Assembly: GCA_965661575.1 (NCBI GenBank)
Contig: CBFIEJ010000039.1
Location: 1-19,751 of the forward strand
Direction: 5' to 3'
Length of the DNA: 19,751 nucleotides
DNA from: UA16 sp965661575
Lineage (GTDB): Bacteria; Bacteroidota; Bacteroidia; Flavobacteriales_D; Sanyastnellaceae
How positions within the stretch are numbered: the first letter of the stretch is position 1; every line of letters begins with the position of its first letter. The notes beneath the pieces are model-generated. The model saw only the letters and a list, made by a program, of their open reading frames with translations, did no database searches and was not told the origin of the DNA. A program made the position numbers and the translations under genes. Below, in pieces: positions 8,273 to 15,242 of the stretch.

Positions 8273-9360
8273 CCTCTAACACAAGGAAACAAATTACGGT
8301 TGTGGCCATTCTCAATTGGAATGGCCTGAAGCATTTACAGAAGTACTTGCCCTCTGTGGTGGAACATTCTGCCTCGGTAGCTGAAATCGTAGTGATCGAC
8401 AATGGGAGCACCGACGATTCCATCATGTGGTGCGGCGAAAACTTCCCTGAAGTTCAAGTCATCGCTTTGCCAAATAATCTTGGCTTTGCCGGTGGCTACA
8501 ACGCAGGCTTGAAGCAAATTGAAGCCGATAATTATGTGCTGCTCAATAGCGACGTGCGGGTGACCGACAATTGGATTCCACCTGTACTCGCTATGATGGA
8601 TGAAGAGGGCTATTCTGCCTGTCAACCCATTATTCGAAACGATTCAGATCCGGAGCTCTTGGAGTACGCTGGAGCTGCTGGCGGATACATTGACCGGGAC
8701 GGATTCACCTTTTGTGCCGGTCGAATCTTTGAAGTCTTCGAGACGGACAGTGGACAGTATGCCGCGAATCGGGAAGTCTTCTGGGCGTCGGGAGCTGCGC
8801 TGTTCATTCGCGCAAAAGCGTTTCAATCCGTTGATGGACTGGACGACGACTTTTTCGCTCACATGGAAGAAATTGATTTGTGCTGGAGATTGAAAAATCG
8901 TGGACATCGAATTGGAGTTTGTGGTGCTTCGATGATTTTTCATCTCGGCGGCGGCACACTCCAAAAAATCAGCCCCTTCAAATCGTACTTGAATTTCAGA
9001 AATAACCTGTTCCTTTTAGTCAAGAACCATCATCGCGTTGCACTCTATCCCATGATCCTGCGTCGGATGATCCTGGATGGTATCGCGGCATTGAAATTTC
9101 TTTCCGAAGGATCGACGCCGTTATTTGGTGCTGTGCTGAAAGCACACCGCGATTTCAAAAAAGGACTTCCTTCGATGAGGCAAAAAAGAAGATCGGAAAT
9201 AGAAAACTGTCGAGCCCATTCTGTTGGAACCAATAACACATCGCATAACTATACAGGATGGTATCACCGAAGCATTCTGATTGACTATTTCCTGTTGAAG
9301 CGTCAAACATTTCATTCGCTCAATCAGGATAAAATCGAGGGTCACAATCCACCTCTGTAA
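8269..9360 (+). CDS. Family 2 glycosyltransferase (rhamnosyltransferase-like)
   Basis: The 363-residue protein begins ITVVAILNWNG, the usual first strand of GT2 enzymes. It continues with IVVIDNGSTDDS (nucleotide-binding loop), NLGFAGGYNAG, and LLNSDVRV, where NSD stands at the DxD position that binds metal and the nucleotide sugar. The segment FWASGAALFIRAKAF followed by FFAHMEEIDLCWRLKNRG (the ED acceptor/catalytic region) is typical of the WbbL/rhamnosyltransferase branch. It has no cleavable signal peptide and should act at the cytoplasmic face on envelope polysaccharide or lipid-linked sugars. The ATG at 8269 overlaps the GWxTD stop, so the two are made together. The C-terminal part (about 260-363) is basic and could contact the membrane. 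The donor and acceptor sugars cannot be told from the sequence. Confidence 0.9.
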   Translation: MTSNTRKQITVVAILNWNGLKHLQKYLPSVVEHSASVAEIVVIDNGSTDDSIMWCGENFPEVQVIALPNNLGFAGGYNAGLKQIEADNYVLLNSDVRVTDNWIPPVLAMMDEEGYSACQPIIRNDSDPELLEYAGAAGGYIDRDGFTFCAGRIFEVFETDSGQYAANREVFWASGAALFIRAKAFQSVDGLDDDFFAHMEEIDLCWRLKNRGHRIGVCGASMIFHLGGGTLQKISPFKSYLNFRNNLFLLVKNHHRVALYPMILRRMILDGIAALKFLSEGSTPLFGAVLKAHRDFKKGLPSMRQKRRSEIENCRAHSVGTNNTSHNYTGWYHRSILIDYFLLKRQTFHSLNQDKIEGHNPPL

Positions 9361-9378
9361 ACGCCGCCGCATAAATTC

Positions 9379-9407
9379 GTTTAACGCAGGTAAATCAAGC
9401 GTAAAAC
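9379..9407. other. Interrupted inverted repeat between the glycosyltransferase and comEC genes
   Basis: GTTTAACGC (9379-9387) and GCGTAAAAC (9399-9407) pair over 8 of 9 positions around an 11-base loop. No T-run follows on either strand, so it is not a standard terminator. It could be a small operator or a chance repeat. Confidence 0.25.
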
Positions 9408-9434
9408 ACGTTCCATTGCGCAGGATGTTCGCCT

Positions 9435-11285
9435 GTGTCTCACGCGTGGAACTTGCCTAAACTTCAGGCACCTCTCTTCATCCCTTCACTGTCAATGTGG
9501 CTGGGCATGCTGGCTTCTGACCAACCTCATCTCTTAAGCATCGTTGGTCTTGTAATTATTATTTTATGGGGTAAGACGTCTCGAGGTATTGCACTGTCCA
9601 TGATGTTGTTTGCAGCCCTTGGAGCGTCGCACAAAATTGTTCATGATCGGTTTCAACCTGTCCCAGCTAGAACAGAATGTGCCGAGTGGCGGTGCACTTC
9701 AAGCTCACACCACGATCCCTTGAGCATGTTGTACTCCTGCTCATCGGTCTATTATCCCCTCGGAACATTGGTCGAATGGACAGGCAACTTCCCACCAGCA
9801 CTGAATCGTTCCTTTCTCGCCCAGCTTAGACCTTTTCGATCTCGGTCAAACTTCGACGTTGCACGATGGAAGAATTCAAAAGGCATTTCTGGCAAGTTGG
9901 CACCAATTGAGCCATTGAGGTCGGATGAGCAGAACCTTTTGAATCGCATCAAAGCCAGAGCACACATCATCCCATCGGCAGTGAAATTGAGGCGTAAAAT
10001 TAAAAATGCGCTTGACGCTTCGTTCGCTGGCGAAGTACACGGCTTCCTCTATGCCATTGTGATAGGAGATAAAACAAAACTTACGTTCAATCTAAGATCC
10101 ATTTTTGCCCAAACTGGTTTGGCTCATTTGTTGGCTGTGAGTGGTTACCATGTGGGCCTCATTTGCTTTATTCCCCTCTTGTTTTTGCGCATCAACCGAC
10201 TGACTTGGCGCCTCTTCGGTTTAGCTCTCATCATTGCAACAGCATGGGGGTTTGTATCGGTGTGTGGCTGGCCAGCATCCGGAAGTCGAGCAGCGACGAT
10301 GATTACACTTTATGCCATCGCCCGCGTATTCCATTTACAAATCAATCCCATTCAAGTCTGGTCTGTCACTTTAATATTGATGCTTTTGAAGAATCCCACG
10401 CTCGCTTTTGACTTGGGCACTCAACTGAGTTTTTCAGCTGTTCTTTCCATCCTGTTGTTTGCTCAGATCGTTTCTAGCTTCCGTTCTGGTCAAAACGCAT
10501 CATTAGCAATTGGAATCCCAATCGTTGCCCAACTTGGTACAATTGCAACCGCGATGCCTACTTTCAACATCTTTCCGTTCTACTTCTTACCCTTTAACAT
10601 TGCAGCGCAATTGGCTATGACCACCATAGGTCTGCTGTTTGGAGCGTGGAGCGTTAGCTATGCCATTGACTTTCCCAAAGTGTATATTGATTTCTTTGGC
10701 CAAGCACTTTCGTCATGGATCTCACTGCTCATCCATTGGCTGGGTTTTTGCCAACAGAACTTCGTTCTTGCAGCAAATTTGGAGCGAACACCGCGATGGA
10801 TATGGATTGCAATGAGTTTGATGTTTTTCTATCACGCCTTGCGATGCATTCAGTTCAAAGAAAGAATTCGTTCCATTTTTACTCAATTCGCAGCTTCCAT
10901 TCTCATCATCGTTCCATGGGGTCTCCTGGCCCCCCTTCTCCGCAATCCAATCACGCTCAAACAATATCGAAAGCCCGTTCTGCAGATATATGAAGGAAGT
11001 GAGATTCGAATGATTGCCTTTGACCCGAAGGATTCTGCAGCAGTGCACCGCCGTTCAATTTTGAGTGGAGCGCAAGACCCGTTCATTACTTGTCTAACCC
11101 CAGGAAAGCATTGGGTCAATGACAAAAACGAATATTTCTTGTGGTTATCTCATGAGGAAGCAATTGGTTACATAGCAAAACGCCCATGCAACTATCGTTG
11201 CACAGGCGAAGACAAAGGTACAATTCGTTTGGAACGATCTACCTTCCATTGGGAATCATGGGGCGACAATCAGCAGCTCAATTGA
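9435..11285 (+). CDS. comEC: ComEC/Rec2-family DNA internalization channel
   Basis: The 616-residue polytopic membrane protein has early membrane helices, then a soluble stretch (about 85-190) like the DUF4131 region. The competence domain follows, with GEVHGFLYAIVIGDKTKL and the hallmark AHLLAVSGYHVGLI (around residues 230-243) leading into many membrane helices (about 240-500). ComEC carries single-stranded DNA across the inner membrane during natural transformation. After the helices there is only a tail of about 110 residues without the metallo-beta-lactamase HxHxDH motif, so this is the short form often seen in Bacteroidota. The start is the GTG at 9435, with AGGA at 9422-9425 nine bases upstream; the ATG at 9425 is in another frame and soon stops. 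An ATG at 9495 is a less likely start. It may be co-transcribed with the glycosyltransferase gene (74-base gap). Confidence 0.88.
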   Translation: MSHAWNLPKLQAPLFIPSLSMWLGMLASDQPHLLSIVGLVIIILWGKTSRGIALSMMLFAALGASHKIVHDRFQPVPARTECAEWRCTSSSHHDPLSMLYSCSSVYYPLGTLVEWTGNFPPALNRSFLAQLRPFRSRSNFDVARWKNSKGISGKLAPIEPLRSDEQNLLNRIKARAHIIPSAVKLRRKIKNALDASFAGEVHGFLYAIVIGDKTKLTFNLRSIFAQTGLAHLLAVSGYHVGLICFIPLLFLRINRLTWRLFGLALIIATAWGFVSVCGWPASGSRAATMITLYAIARVFHLQINPIQVWSVTLILMLLKNPTLAFDLGTQLSFSAVLSILLFAQIVSSFRSGQNASLAIGIPIVAQLGTIATAMPTFNIFPFYFLPFNIAAQLAMTTIGLLFGAWSVSYAIDFPKVYIDFFGQALSSWISLLIHWLGFCQQNFVLAANLERTPRWIWIAMSLMFFYHALRCIQFKERIRSIFTQFAASILIIVPWGLLAPLLRNPITLKQYRKPVLQIYEGSEIRMIAFDPKDSAAVHRRSILSGAQDPFITCLTPGKHWVNDKNEYFLWLSHEEAIGYIAKRPCNYRCTGEDKGTIRLERSTFHWESWGDNQQLN

Positions 11286-11559
11286 GATGAAGTAAATTCG
11301 TTACGACTTGGTCCACATAACCTTCCCATTCAGGCAGATCAGCGATCGGAAGAATGGCATTGACCCGATTGTTCCGACGGCTATATATCGCCTCAACATA
11401 GAAGCCATTCAAATCAAATATGCATAATATGTAACGGTTCTCAACGATACGTTGCGCAAGGCATATTCCGTGATCCCACATATAATTTGTCTTCTCATCA
11501 AGTGGAAGTCGGTTGAAAGCTGTCAAGTCCATGATCTTCGGGTGTAAGTCGTTTGGCAT
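11278..11559 (-). CDS. Small protein of unknown function
   Basis: This ORF of 93 residues is on the minus strand, and its last 8 bases overlap the end of comEC tail to tail. The sequence is compact and protein-like: AFNRLPLDEKTNYMWDHGICLA, then alternating strands ENRYILCIFDLNGFYVEAIYS and NRVNAILPIADL, and a C-terminal helix with WEGYVDQVV. It resembles a small family of Bacteroidota proteins with an F-x-LPLxEK opening and a strand ending in FYVE, whose function I do not know. It has no signal peptide, so it should be cytoplasmic. Codon use and the clean start favour a real gene. It is divergent from HMG-CoA lyase across 60 bases. Confidence 0.7.
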   Translation of the reverse strand: MPNDLHPKIMDLTAFNRLPLDEKTNYMWDHGICLAQRIVENRYILCIFDLNGFYVEAIYSRRNNRVNAILPIADLPEWEGYVDQVVTNLLHLN

Positions 11560-11619
11560 GAATACGGCTGTGCCTCCGAAAAGGTTACATCAGCAGCTTC
11601 TCTTCTCTATCTTGCAGGC

Positions 11620-12489
11620 ATGAATGCGGTGCAACTTATTGAATGTCCTCGCGACGCAATCCAAGGATGGCCGAGCGAAGTGACCACCAATGATAAACTC
11701 GCCTACTACCGAGCCCTCCTCGGAGTCGGATTTGACACCATCGACATCGGCAGCTTCGTTTCCCACAAAGCTGTCCCGCAAATGGCAGATACCAGAGAAG
11801 TATTGAATAAGCTGCATGATGAAGGAATGCTCGAATCTCATTCACGTATTCTTACGATAGTGCCAAATGAACGTGGTGCGATTGACGCCACCCAGGTTCC
11901 AGGCGTGACGGACATGGGATTTCCGCTCAGTCTATCTGAAACATTTCAACAAAGGAATACAGGTGCATCTATAGACGAAGCTTGGCAGCGACTTGAACGC
12001 GTAAAGCATCATTGCGAAGGCCATGGTAAGCAGTTGGTTGTTTATCTCAGCATGGGATTTGGAAACCCCTATGGAGATGAGTGGAGTCCCAATGTGCTTA
12101 CTGACTTCATCGGTCGGCTTGCAGAGAGTATTCAACCAGAGGTTATTGCACTTAGTGATACGGTCGGAAAAGCCGATCAAACGACCATTTCATCCGCTTT
12201 CCAATCGGCCATAATGCATTTTGATTCCATTACCTTCGGAGCCCATTTACATGCCCATCCGAATGAAGTTGAGGCCAAGGTAAAAGCTGCATTCGACAGT
12301 GGATGCAGAAGATTTGATGGGGCCATTCGCGGCATCGGCGGATGCCCTATGGCCCAAGATCAATTAGTCGGTAACATCCCGACAGAACAAATGATCCATT
12401 ATTTTGAACGCCTCGAAGCTTGGAAACTCCCGAATAAGAGAGCTTGGGAACATGCGATGAGTATCGCTGTTGATCTTTTTCGAACCTGA
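11620..12489 (+). CDS. Hydroxymethylglutaryl-CoA lyase
   Basis: This 289-residue DRE-TIM barrel enzyme of the HMGL family (known as mvaB or hmgL elsewhere) splits HMG-CoA into acetyl-CoA and acetoacetate, the last step of leucine breakdown. Visible landmarks: strand 1 LIECPRDAIQ with R11, D12 and Q15 in the active site; FVSHKAVPQMAD; metal ligands H209 and H211 in AHLHAHPNE; the catalytic-loop cysteine C242 in GIGGCP; and N252 in LVGN. The first motif reads CPRDAIQ rather than the common GPRDGLQ. Length is normal for the bacterial family. TATCTTG at 11608-11614 lies 5 bases before the ATG and may be a degenerate promoter box. No partner genes of leucine breakdown are in the window, so the gene stands alone here. 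Confidence 0.88.
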   Translation: MNAVQLIECPRDAIQGWPSEVTTNDKLAYYRALLGVGFDTIDIGSFVSHKAVPQMADTREVLNKLHDEGMLESHSRILTIVPNERGAIDATQVPGVTDMGFPLSLSETFQQRNTGASIDEAWQRLERVKHHCEGHGKQLVVYLSMGFGNPYGDEWSPNVLTDFIGRLAESIQPEVIALSDTVGKADQTTISSAFQSAIMHFDSITFGAHLHAHPNEVEAKVKAAFDSGCRRFDGAIRGIGGCPMAQDQLVGNIPTEQMIHYFERLEAWKLPNKRAWEHAMSIAVDLFRT

Positions 12490-12498
12490 TTTTTTTCC

Positions 12499-12526
12499 AA
12501 AAAAAAATTGCCTCAATTGAGGCAAT
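12499..12526 (-). terminator. Intrinsic terminator for the methyltransferase/ZIP transcript
   Basis: The perfect palindrome ATTGCCTCAATTGAGGCAAT (12507-12526) forms an 8-bp stem with an AATT loop. Read on the minus strand it is followed directly by nine T residues (the A-run at 12499-12507). On the plus strand no T-run follows, so it mainly serves the leftward transcript. It lies 17 bases beyond the stop of HMG-CoA lyase. Confidence 0.85.
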
Positions 12527-12614
12527 ATTCAAAAAGATTCACTTCGAACTTGTGGCGATGCAAATAGATCTGTTCGAATTTATTGATGTCGATGTGGATG
12601 CGAAAATGTTTCAT
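12513..12614 (-). CDS. Possible 33-residue small protein
   Basis: An ATG at 12614 opens a 33-codon frame (MKHFRIHIDINKF...YCLN) whose TGA lies inside the terminator hairpin. The product would be rich in His, Phe, Ile and Tyr, with no obvious membrane helix. A 6-bp hairpin sits just upstream of the start (12620-12633). It lies downstream of the ZIP gene on the same strand. There is no clear ribosome binding site, and a 22-codon frame exists on the other strand, so this may simply be untranslated 3' leader DNA. Confidence 0.3.
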   Translation of the reverse strand: MKHFRIHIDINKFEQIYLHRHKFEVNLFEYCLN

Positions 12615-12619
12615 AGGAA

Positions 12620-12633
12620 AGGTTAAGTAACCT
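12620..12633. repeat. Short inverted repeat AGGTTA-AG-TAACCT
   Basis: A 6-bp perfect stem with a 2-base spacer in the 3' region of the ZIP transcript, 5 bases upstream of the possible 33-residue ORF. As an RNA hairpin it would be strained by its tiny loop, so a dyad binding site is the alternative. Confidence 0.3.
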
Positions 12634-12697
12634 CTCTTACGATACTTGTCGATTAATTGTTACGTTTTATCGAGAAAAAGCGACGAGTAATCCGCTG

Positions 12698-13477
12698 TCA
12701 TGCAGTGACAAGAAATGCAAGAGCTAACCCTCCAATCGTGACAAGCATTTTATTTCGATTGAACCGATGACCGTCTCCTGTCTCAAATAATATCGTCGTA
12801 CTGATATGCAGGAGAATTCCAATCAACAAGCCTCCGGCGTACTCCGGCAAAACGGCTGTCCAGGACGCATTTGATTGGAGTAAGCCATTGTAGAAGAGCA
12901 TTCCAAGCATCGGAGTCAAACCAAAGAAAACCAAACCAGCCCATTGCTTGCCTCGGCTCACCCCGAAAGCGTCGAGCATGCTCATCAAAACGAGGGCAAC
13001 AGGAAATTTGTGGAGGATCAACCCCACCAACAGTGTTGAATCAATGGACTCGATTCCGGTCAAATGCACGTGACCAGAATGATCATGGTGCACATGCTCG
13101 TGATGCCCTTGATGTTCCGGGGCACTCAATGGCATTGATTCGATAAACGCATGCAAGCAGAGGCTAAAATACATGGCCCAAGGCATGTTGCCCTGAGCAT
13201 TTTTCGCTTCGTGATGGTGGGCATGTCCATGCTCAACGCCCTGGGAGAGGTATTCTAGTGCACCTTGCAATAAAAATCCGAACACCACGACATATCCTGC
13301 ATTTCGATTCATTGCATACGCCTCGGGGACCAAATGATTAAAGATAATACCAATCAGAAATGCCCCTCCAAAGGCTAAAATCAGATTCAGCTGGCTTCGT
13401 AAAAGAGTTCCGAAACGATCGTAAACAAAAGCACCAGCGATGGCAATCAAAAACAAGATGAAGCTAGCTATCCACAT
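12698..13477 (-). CDS. ZIP-family divalent metal transporter
   Basis: From the ATG at 13477 the protein has 259 residues and about eight membrane helices. ZIP hallmarks are present: NHLVPEAY near residue 47, helix 4 with H109 and E113 (LHAFIES), and helix 5 with H156 in LILHKFPVALVL, which together form the metal site. Two histidine-rich loops (HGHAHHHE, residues 83-90, and HQGHHEHVHHDHSGHVH, 122-138) are typical of zinc or iron carriers of this family. It should bring Zn2+ or a similar ion through the inner membrane. A GTG at 13504 in the same frame would add 9 residues and overlap the methyltransferase; the ATG 5 bases after that gene's stop is more natural. It is co-transcribed with the methyltransferase and ends before a strong terminator. 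Confidence 0.85.
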   Translation of the reverse strand: MWIASFILFLIAIAGAFVYDRFGTLLRSQLNLILAFGGAFLIGIIFNHLVPEAYAMNRNAGYVVVFGFLLQGALEYLSQGVEHGHAHHHEAKNAQGNMPWAMYFSLCLHAFIESMPLSAPEHQGHHEHVHHDHSGHVHLTGIESIDSTLLVGLILHKFPVALVLMSMLDAFGVSRGKQWAGLVFFGLTPMLGMLFYNGLLQSNASWTAVLPEYAGGLLIGILLHISTTILFETGDGHRFNRNKMLVTIGGLALAFLVTA

Positions 13478-13482
13478 GAGAA

Positions 13483-14250
13483 TTACTGGGCCACAATGAT
13501 ACACCGACGACTGCTCTTACCCAAAGGTTGTAAGTCGTAATTACCAAACCTTGCCTGCGAGTGAAATCCAGCTTGTTTAACCATGTCGCCAAGTTGACTT
13601 GGTGTGAATGCCCTAACGCGTTCCATATGATTTTGAGTCTTTCCCTCACGGTCCACAAATTCGATGGACTTCTCAATCCACCCATTGGCAATTCTTCGAC
13701 GAATATGAAAGTCAACGCCTTCTTTGGTTATTCGCTCTTCTAGAATGAGATGCTCGACGACGTGATCGAGGTTGAAAAAATCCAAGATGAATGTCCCCTT
13801 TTCCTTTATGATTCGACGTACCGACTTGAGGGTCTCGATGTGCTCTTTATCCGTTTCGAAGTAACCAAAACTCGTGAACAGCATGGTTACAGCATCCATA
13901 GAATCCCTCGGAAAATAGTCATCGACCCTACGCATGTCACCTACCATAAACTCAATTTTCCCAGCAGCAGAAACCTGCGACGAGCGCGCCGTCGTGATGT
14001 TATTTTTACTTAGATCCAGACCAATAACATCATGCCCATGAGCGGACATAGCTATTGCATGACGACCAGCACCACATCCTACATCCAGAATCCGTTGAAC
14101 ACCGTACCCTAAAACAGACTCGTCCATGACCTTTTTCACGAAACCGTCTGCTTCCTCCTGAGATCGGTGACCATACAGGACATGGTATTCAGGTTGATCG
14201 AACCAATGCTCGAACCATTGAGGATTGCTTTTCCACATGTTTTTACTCAT
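13483..14250 (-). CDS. Class I SAM-dependent methyltransferase
   Basis: The 255-residue protein starts at the ATG at 14250; a TTG at 14265 would add five residues. The N-terminus has WFDQPEYHVLYGHRS, an opening common in an uncharacterised Bacteroidota methyltransferase family. SAM-binding motif I is ILDVGCGAGRH (about residues 54-64), the acidic end of strand 2 is LDLS (D79), and motif III-like GDMRRVDD and the central strand DAVTMLFTSFGYF follow. A beta-rich insert (about 160-215) probably shapes the substrate pocket. The substrate is unknown; small-molecule rather than RNA methylation is only a guess. It is first in a two-gene operon with the ZIP transporter (5-base gap) and is divergent from siaB across 53 bases. 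Confidence 0.85.
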   Translation of the reverse strand: MSKNMWKSNPQWFEHWFDQPEYHVLYGHRSQEEADGFVKKVMDESVLGYGVQRILDVGCGAGRHAIAMSAHGHDVIGLDLSKNNITTARSSQVSAAGKIEFMVGDMRRVDDYFPRDSMDAVTMLFTSFGYFETDKEHIETLKSVRRIIKEKGTFILDFFNLDHVVEHLILEERITKEGVDFHIRRRIANGWIEKSIEFVDREGKTQNHMERVRAFTPSQLGDMVKQAGFHSQARFGNYDLQPLGKSSRRCIIVAQ

Positions 14251-14291
14251 TACTATTGAAGCCAAGCTCTGCGAAGGTCGACTCTATCGCG

Positions 14292-14299
14292 TTACTTTG
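14292..14299 (+). promoter_or_regulatory. -7 promoter box TTACTTTG before siaB, likely leaderless
   Basis: TTACTTTG differs from TAnnTTTG in one base and ends 4 bases before the ATG at 14304, the same distance as the boxes at 1972 and 6770. No good -33 TTG is visible. It lies in the 53-base gap shared with the divergent methyltransferase gene. Confidence 0.45.
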
Positions 14300-14303
14300 A
14301 AAC

Positions 14304-14867
14304 ATGTCTATGGCAAACCCTTCAGAACTTGGTGCGCGCCCGTTGCGCACAGACTATGATCTGGAGGCTGCCTTGACAGACAGCCTCGAATTTCATTGGT
14401 GTGGACCGATTGCGGAATCCTCGACCGACTACATCATGGAATGGATGGAAAATCGCCTGACTGAAATAAATGCTGGTGGTCTGCAAAAGAAACGGGTTTT
14501 AAGAGTGGCCATTGAAGTGCTCCAAAATCTACATCATCACGCAAAGTCACCCGAAACCGACGTATCCTTCAAAATCGTAACCAACCACAACGGTCACTGG
14601 TGGATTCGCTCAGAGAACCCCGTTTCTCACGAGCAAGAGACCTACATCAAAGAGACACTCGAAACATTGAGCGAATCAGACCCGAATCAATTGCGCGTCA
14701 TTCAACGGCAGAAAATTGCCCACCAAGCGCGCAGTCACCACGGAGGTGCCGGAGTTGGCTTAAACGAAATGATTCGTAAAAGTCTTGGACAAGTTTATGT
14801 GGAATTCATTAGTGTGAATAGCGATCATAGGCACGTCATCTTTTTAACTAAACTAGAATTGACATGA
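14304..14867 (+). CDS. siaB: SiaB-type GHKL-fold protein kinase
   Basis: The 187-residue protein matches the SiaB/DUF6272 family. It shows a helix with VAIEVLQNLHHHAKS, which acts as the N-box (E71, N75, H79), and a glycine-rich ATP-lid motif GGAGVGLNEMIRKS (G147-L153), both features of the Bergerat ATP-binding fold. In Pseudomonas aeruginosa SiaB phosphorylates SiaC on a threonine, and the PP2C phosphatase SiaA reverses this. Here the stop overlaps the start of the SiaC gene by 4 bases (ATGA), so the pair is made in fixed ratio. No SiaA phosphatase or SiaD cyclase gene is in the window. An in-frame ATG at 14310 is an alternative start. It should be cytoplasmic. Confidence 0.85.
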   Translation: MSMANPSELGARPLRTDYDLEAALTDSLEFHWCGPIAESSTDYIMEWMENRLTEINAGGLQKKRVLRVAIEVLQNLHHHAKSPETDVSFKIVTNHNGHWWIRSENPVSHEQETYIKETLETLSESDPNQLRVIQRQKIAHQARSHHGGAGVGLNEMIRKSLGQVYVEFISVNSDHRHVIFLTKLELT

Positions 14868-15235
14868 GTGATATCTCACTAGATGGTACAGCGAAAACCC
14901 CAACGGTGAAATTCGCTATCAATCCCATTTCAATGTCCCTAAGCGGACGATCAATTCCGGAAAATTCAATTGAATTTTACAAGCCTCTGTTGGAATGGAT
15001 TGATCAACACGTCAATGCCGAGGAACCCGAAGTTTCGATTTCAGTCAAACTTGAATACTTCAATACGAGCAGCAGCAAATGCTTAATGGACTTGTTCAAG
15101 CGAATTGAAAAAGCCGCACCGCAGGCTAGTGTGCATTGGTATTATGAAGATGAGGACGAAGACATGCTCGAGGCCGGTGAGGATTATGATGCCATCATTG
15201 ACATCCCGTTTCGACTGATTGCCACTGCTTCGTAG
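14864..15235 (+). CDS. siaC: SiaC-type regulatory phosphoprotein (DUF1987)
   Basis: The 123-residue protein belongs to the SiaC/DUF1987 family. It opens with a strand region ending FAINPISMSLSGRSIPEN, followed by a helix with FYKPLLEWIDQHV. The conserved LEYFNTSSSKCLMDLFKRIE segment holds the phosphoacceptor; the threonine of FNTSSSK is residue 68, matching T68 described for P. aeruginosa SiaC. An acidic stretch EDEDEDMLEAGEDY follows. In Pseudomonas, unphosphorylated SiaC binds and activates the diguanylate cyclase SiaD, so this should be the messenger half of a partner switch. The target here is unknown, since no cyclase lies nearby. The gene ends 7 bases before the end of the convergent ABC gene. 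Confidence 0.88.
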   Translation: MSDISLDGTAKTPTVKFAINPISMSLSGRSIPENSIEFYKPLLEWIDQHVNAEEPEVSISVKLEYFNTSSSKCLMDLFKRIEKAAPQASVHWYYEDEDEDMLEAGEDYDAIIDIPFRLIATAS

Positions 15236-15242
15236 GCAAGGA

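Noticed and set aside
13478..13504. GTG start for the ZIP transporter
   Set aside because: It would overlap the methyltransferase by 22 bases; the ATG at 13477 follows that gene's stop by 5 bases and begins at the first membrane helix.
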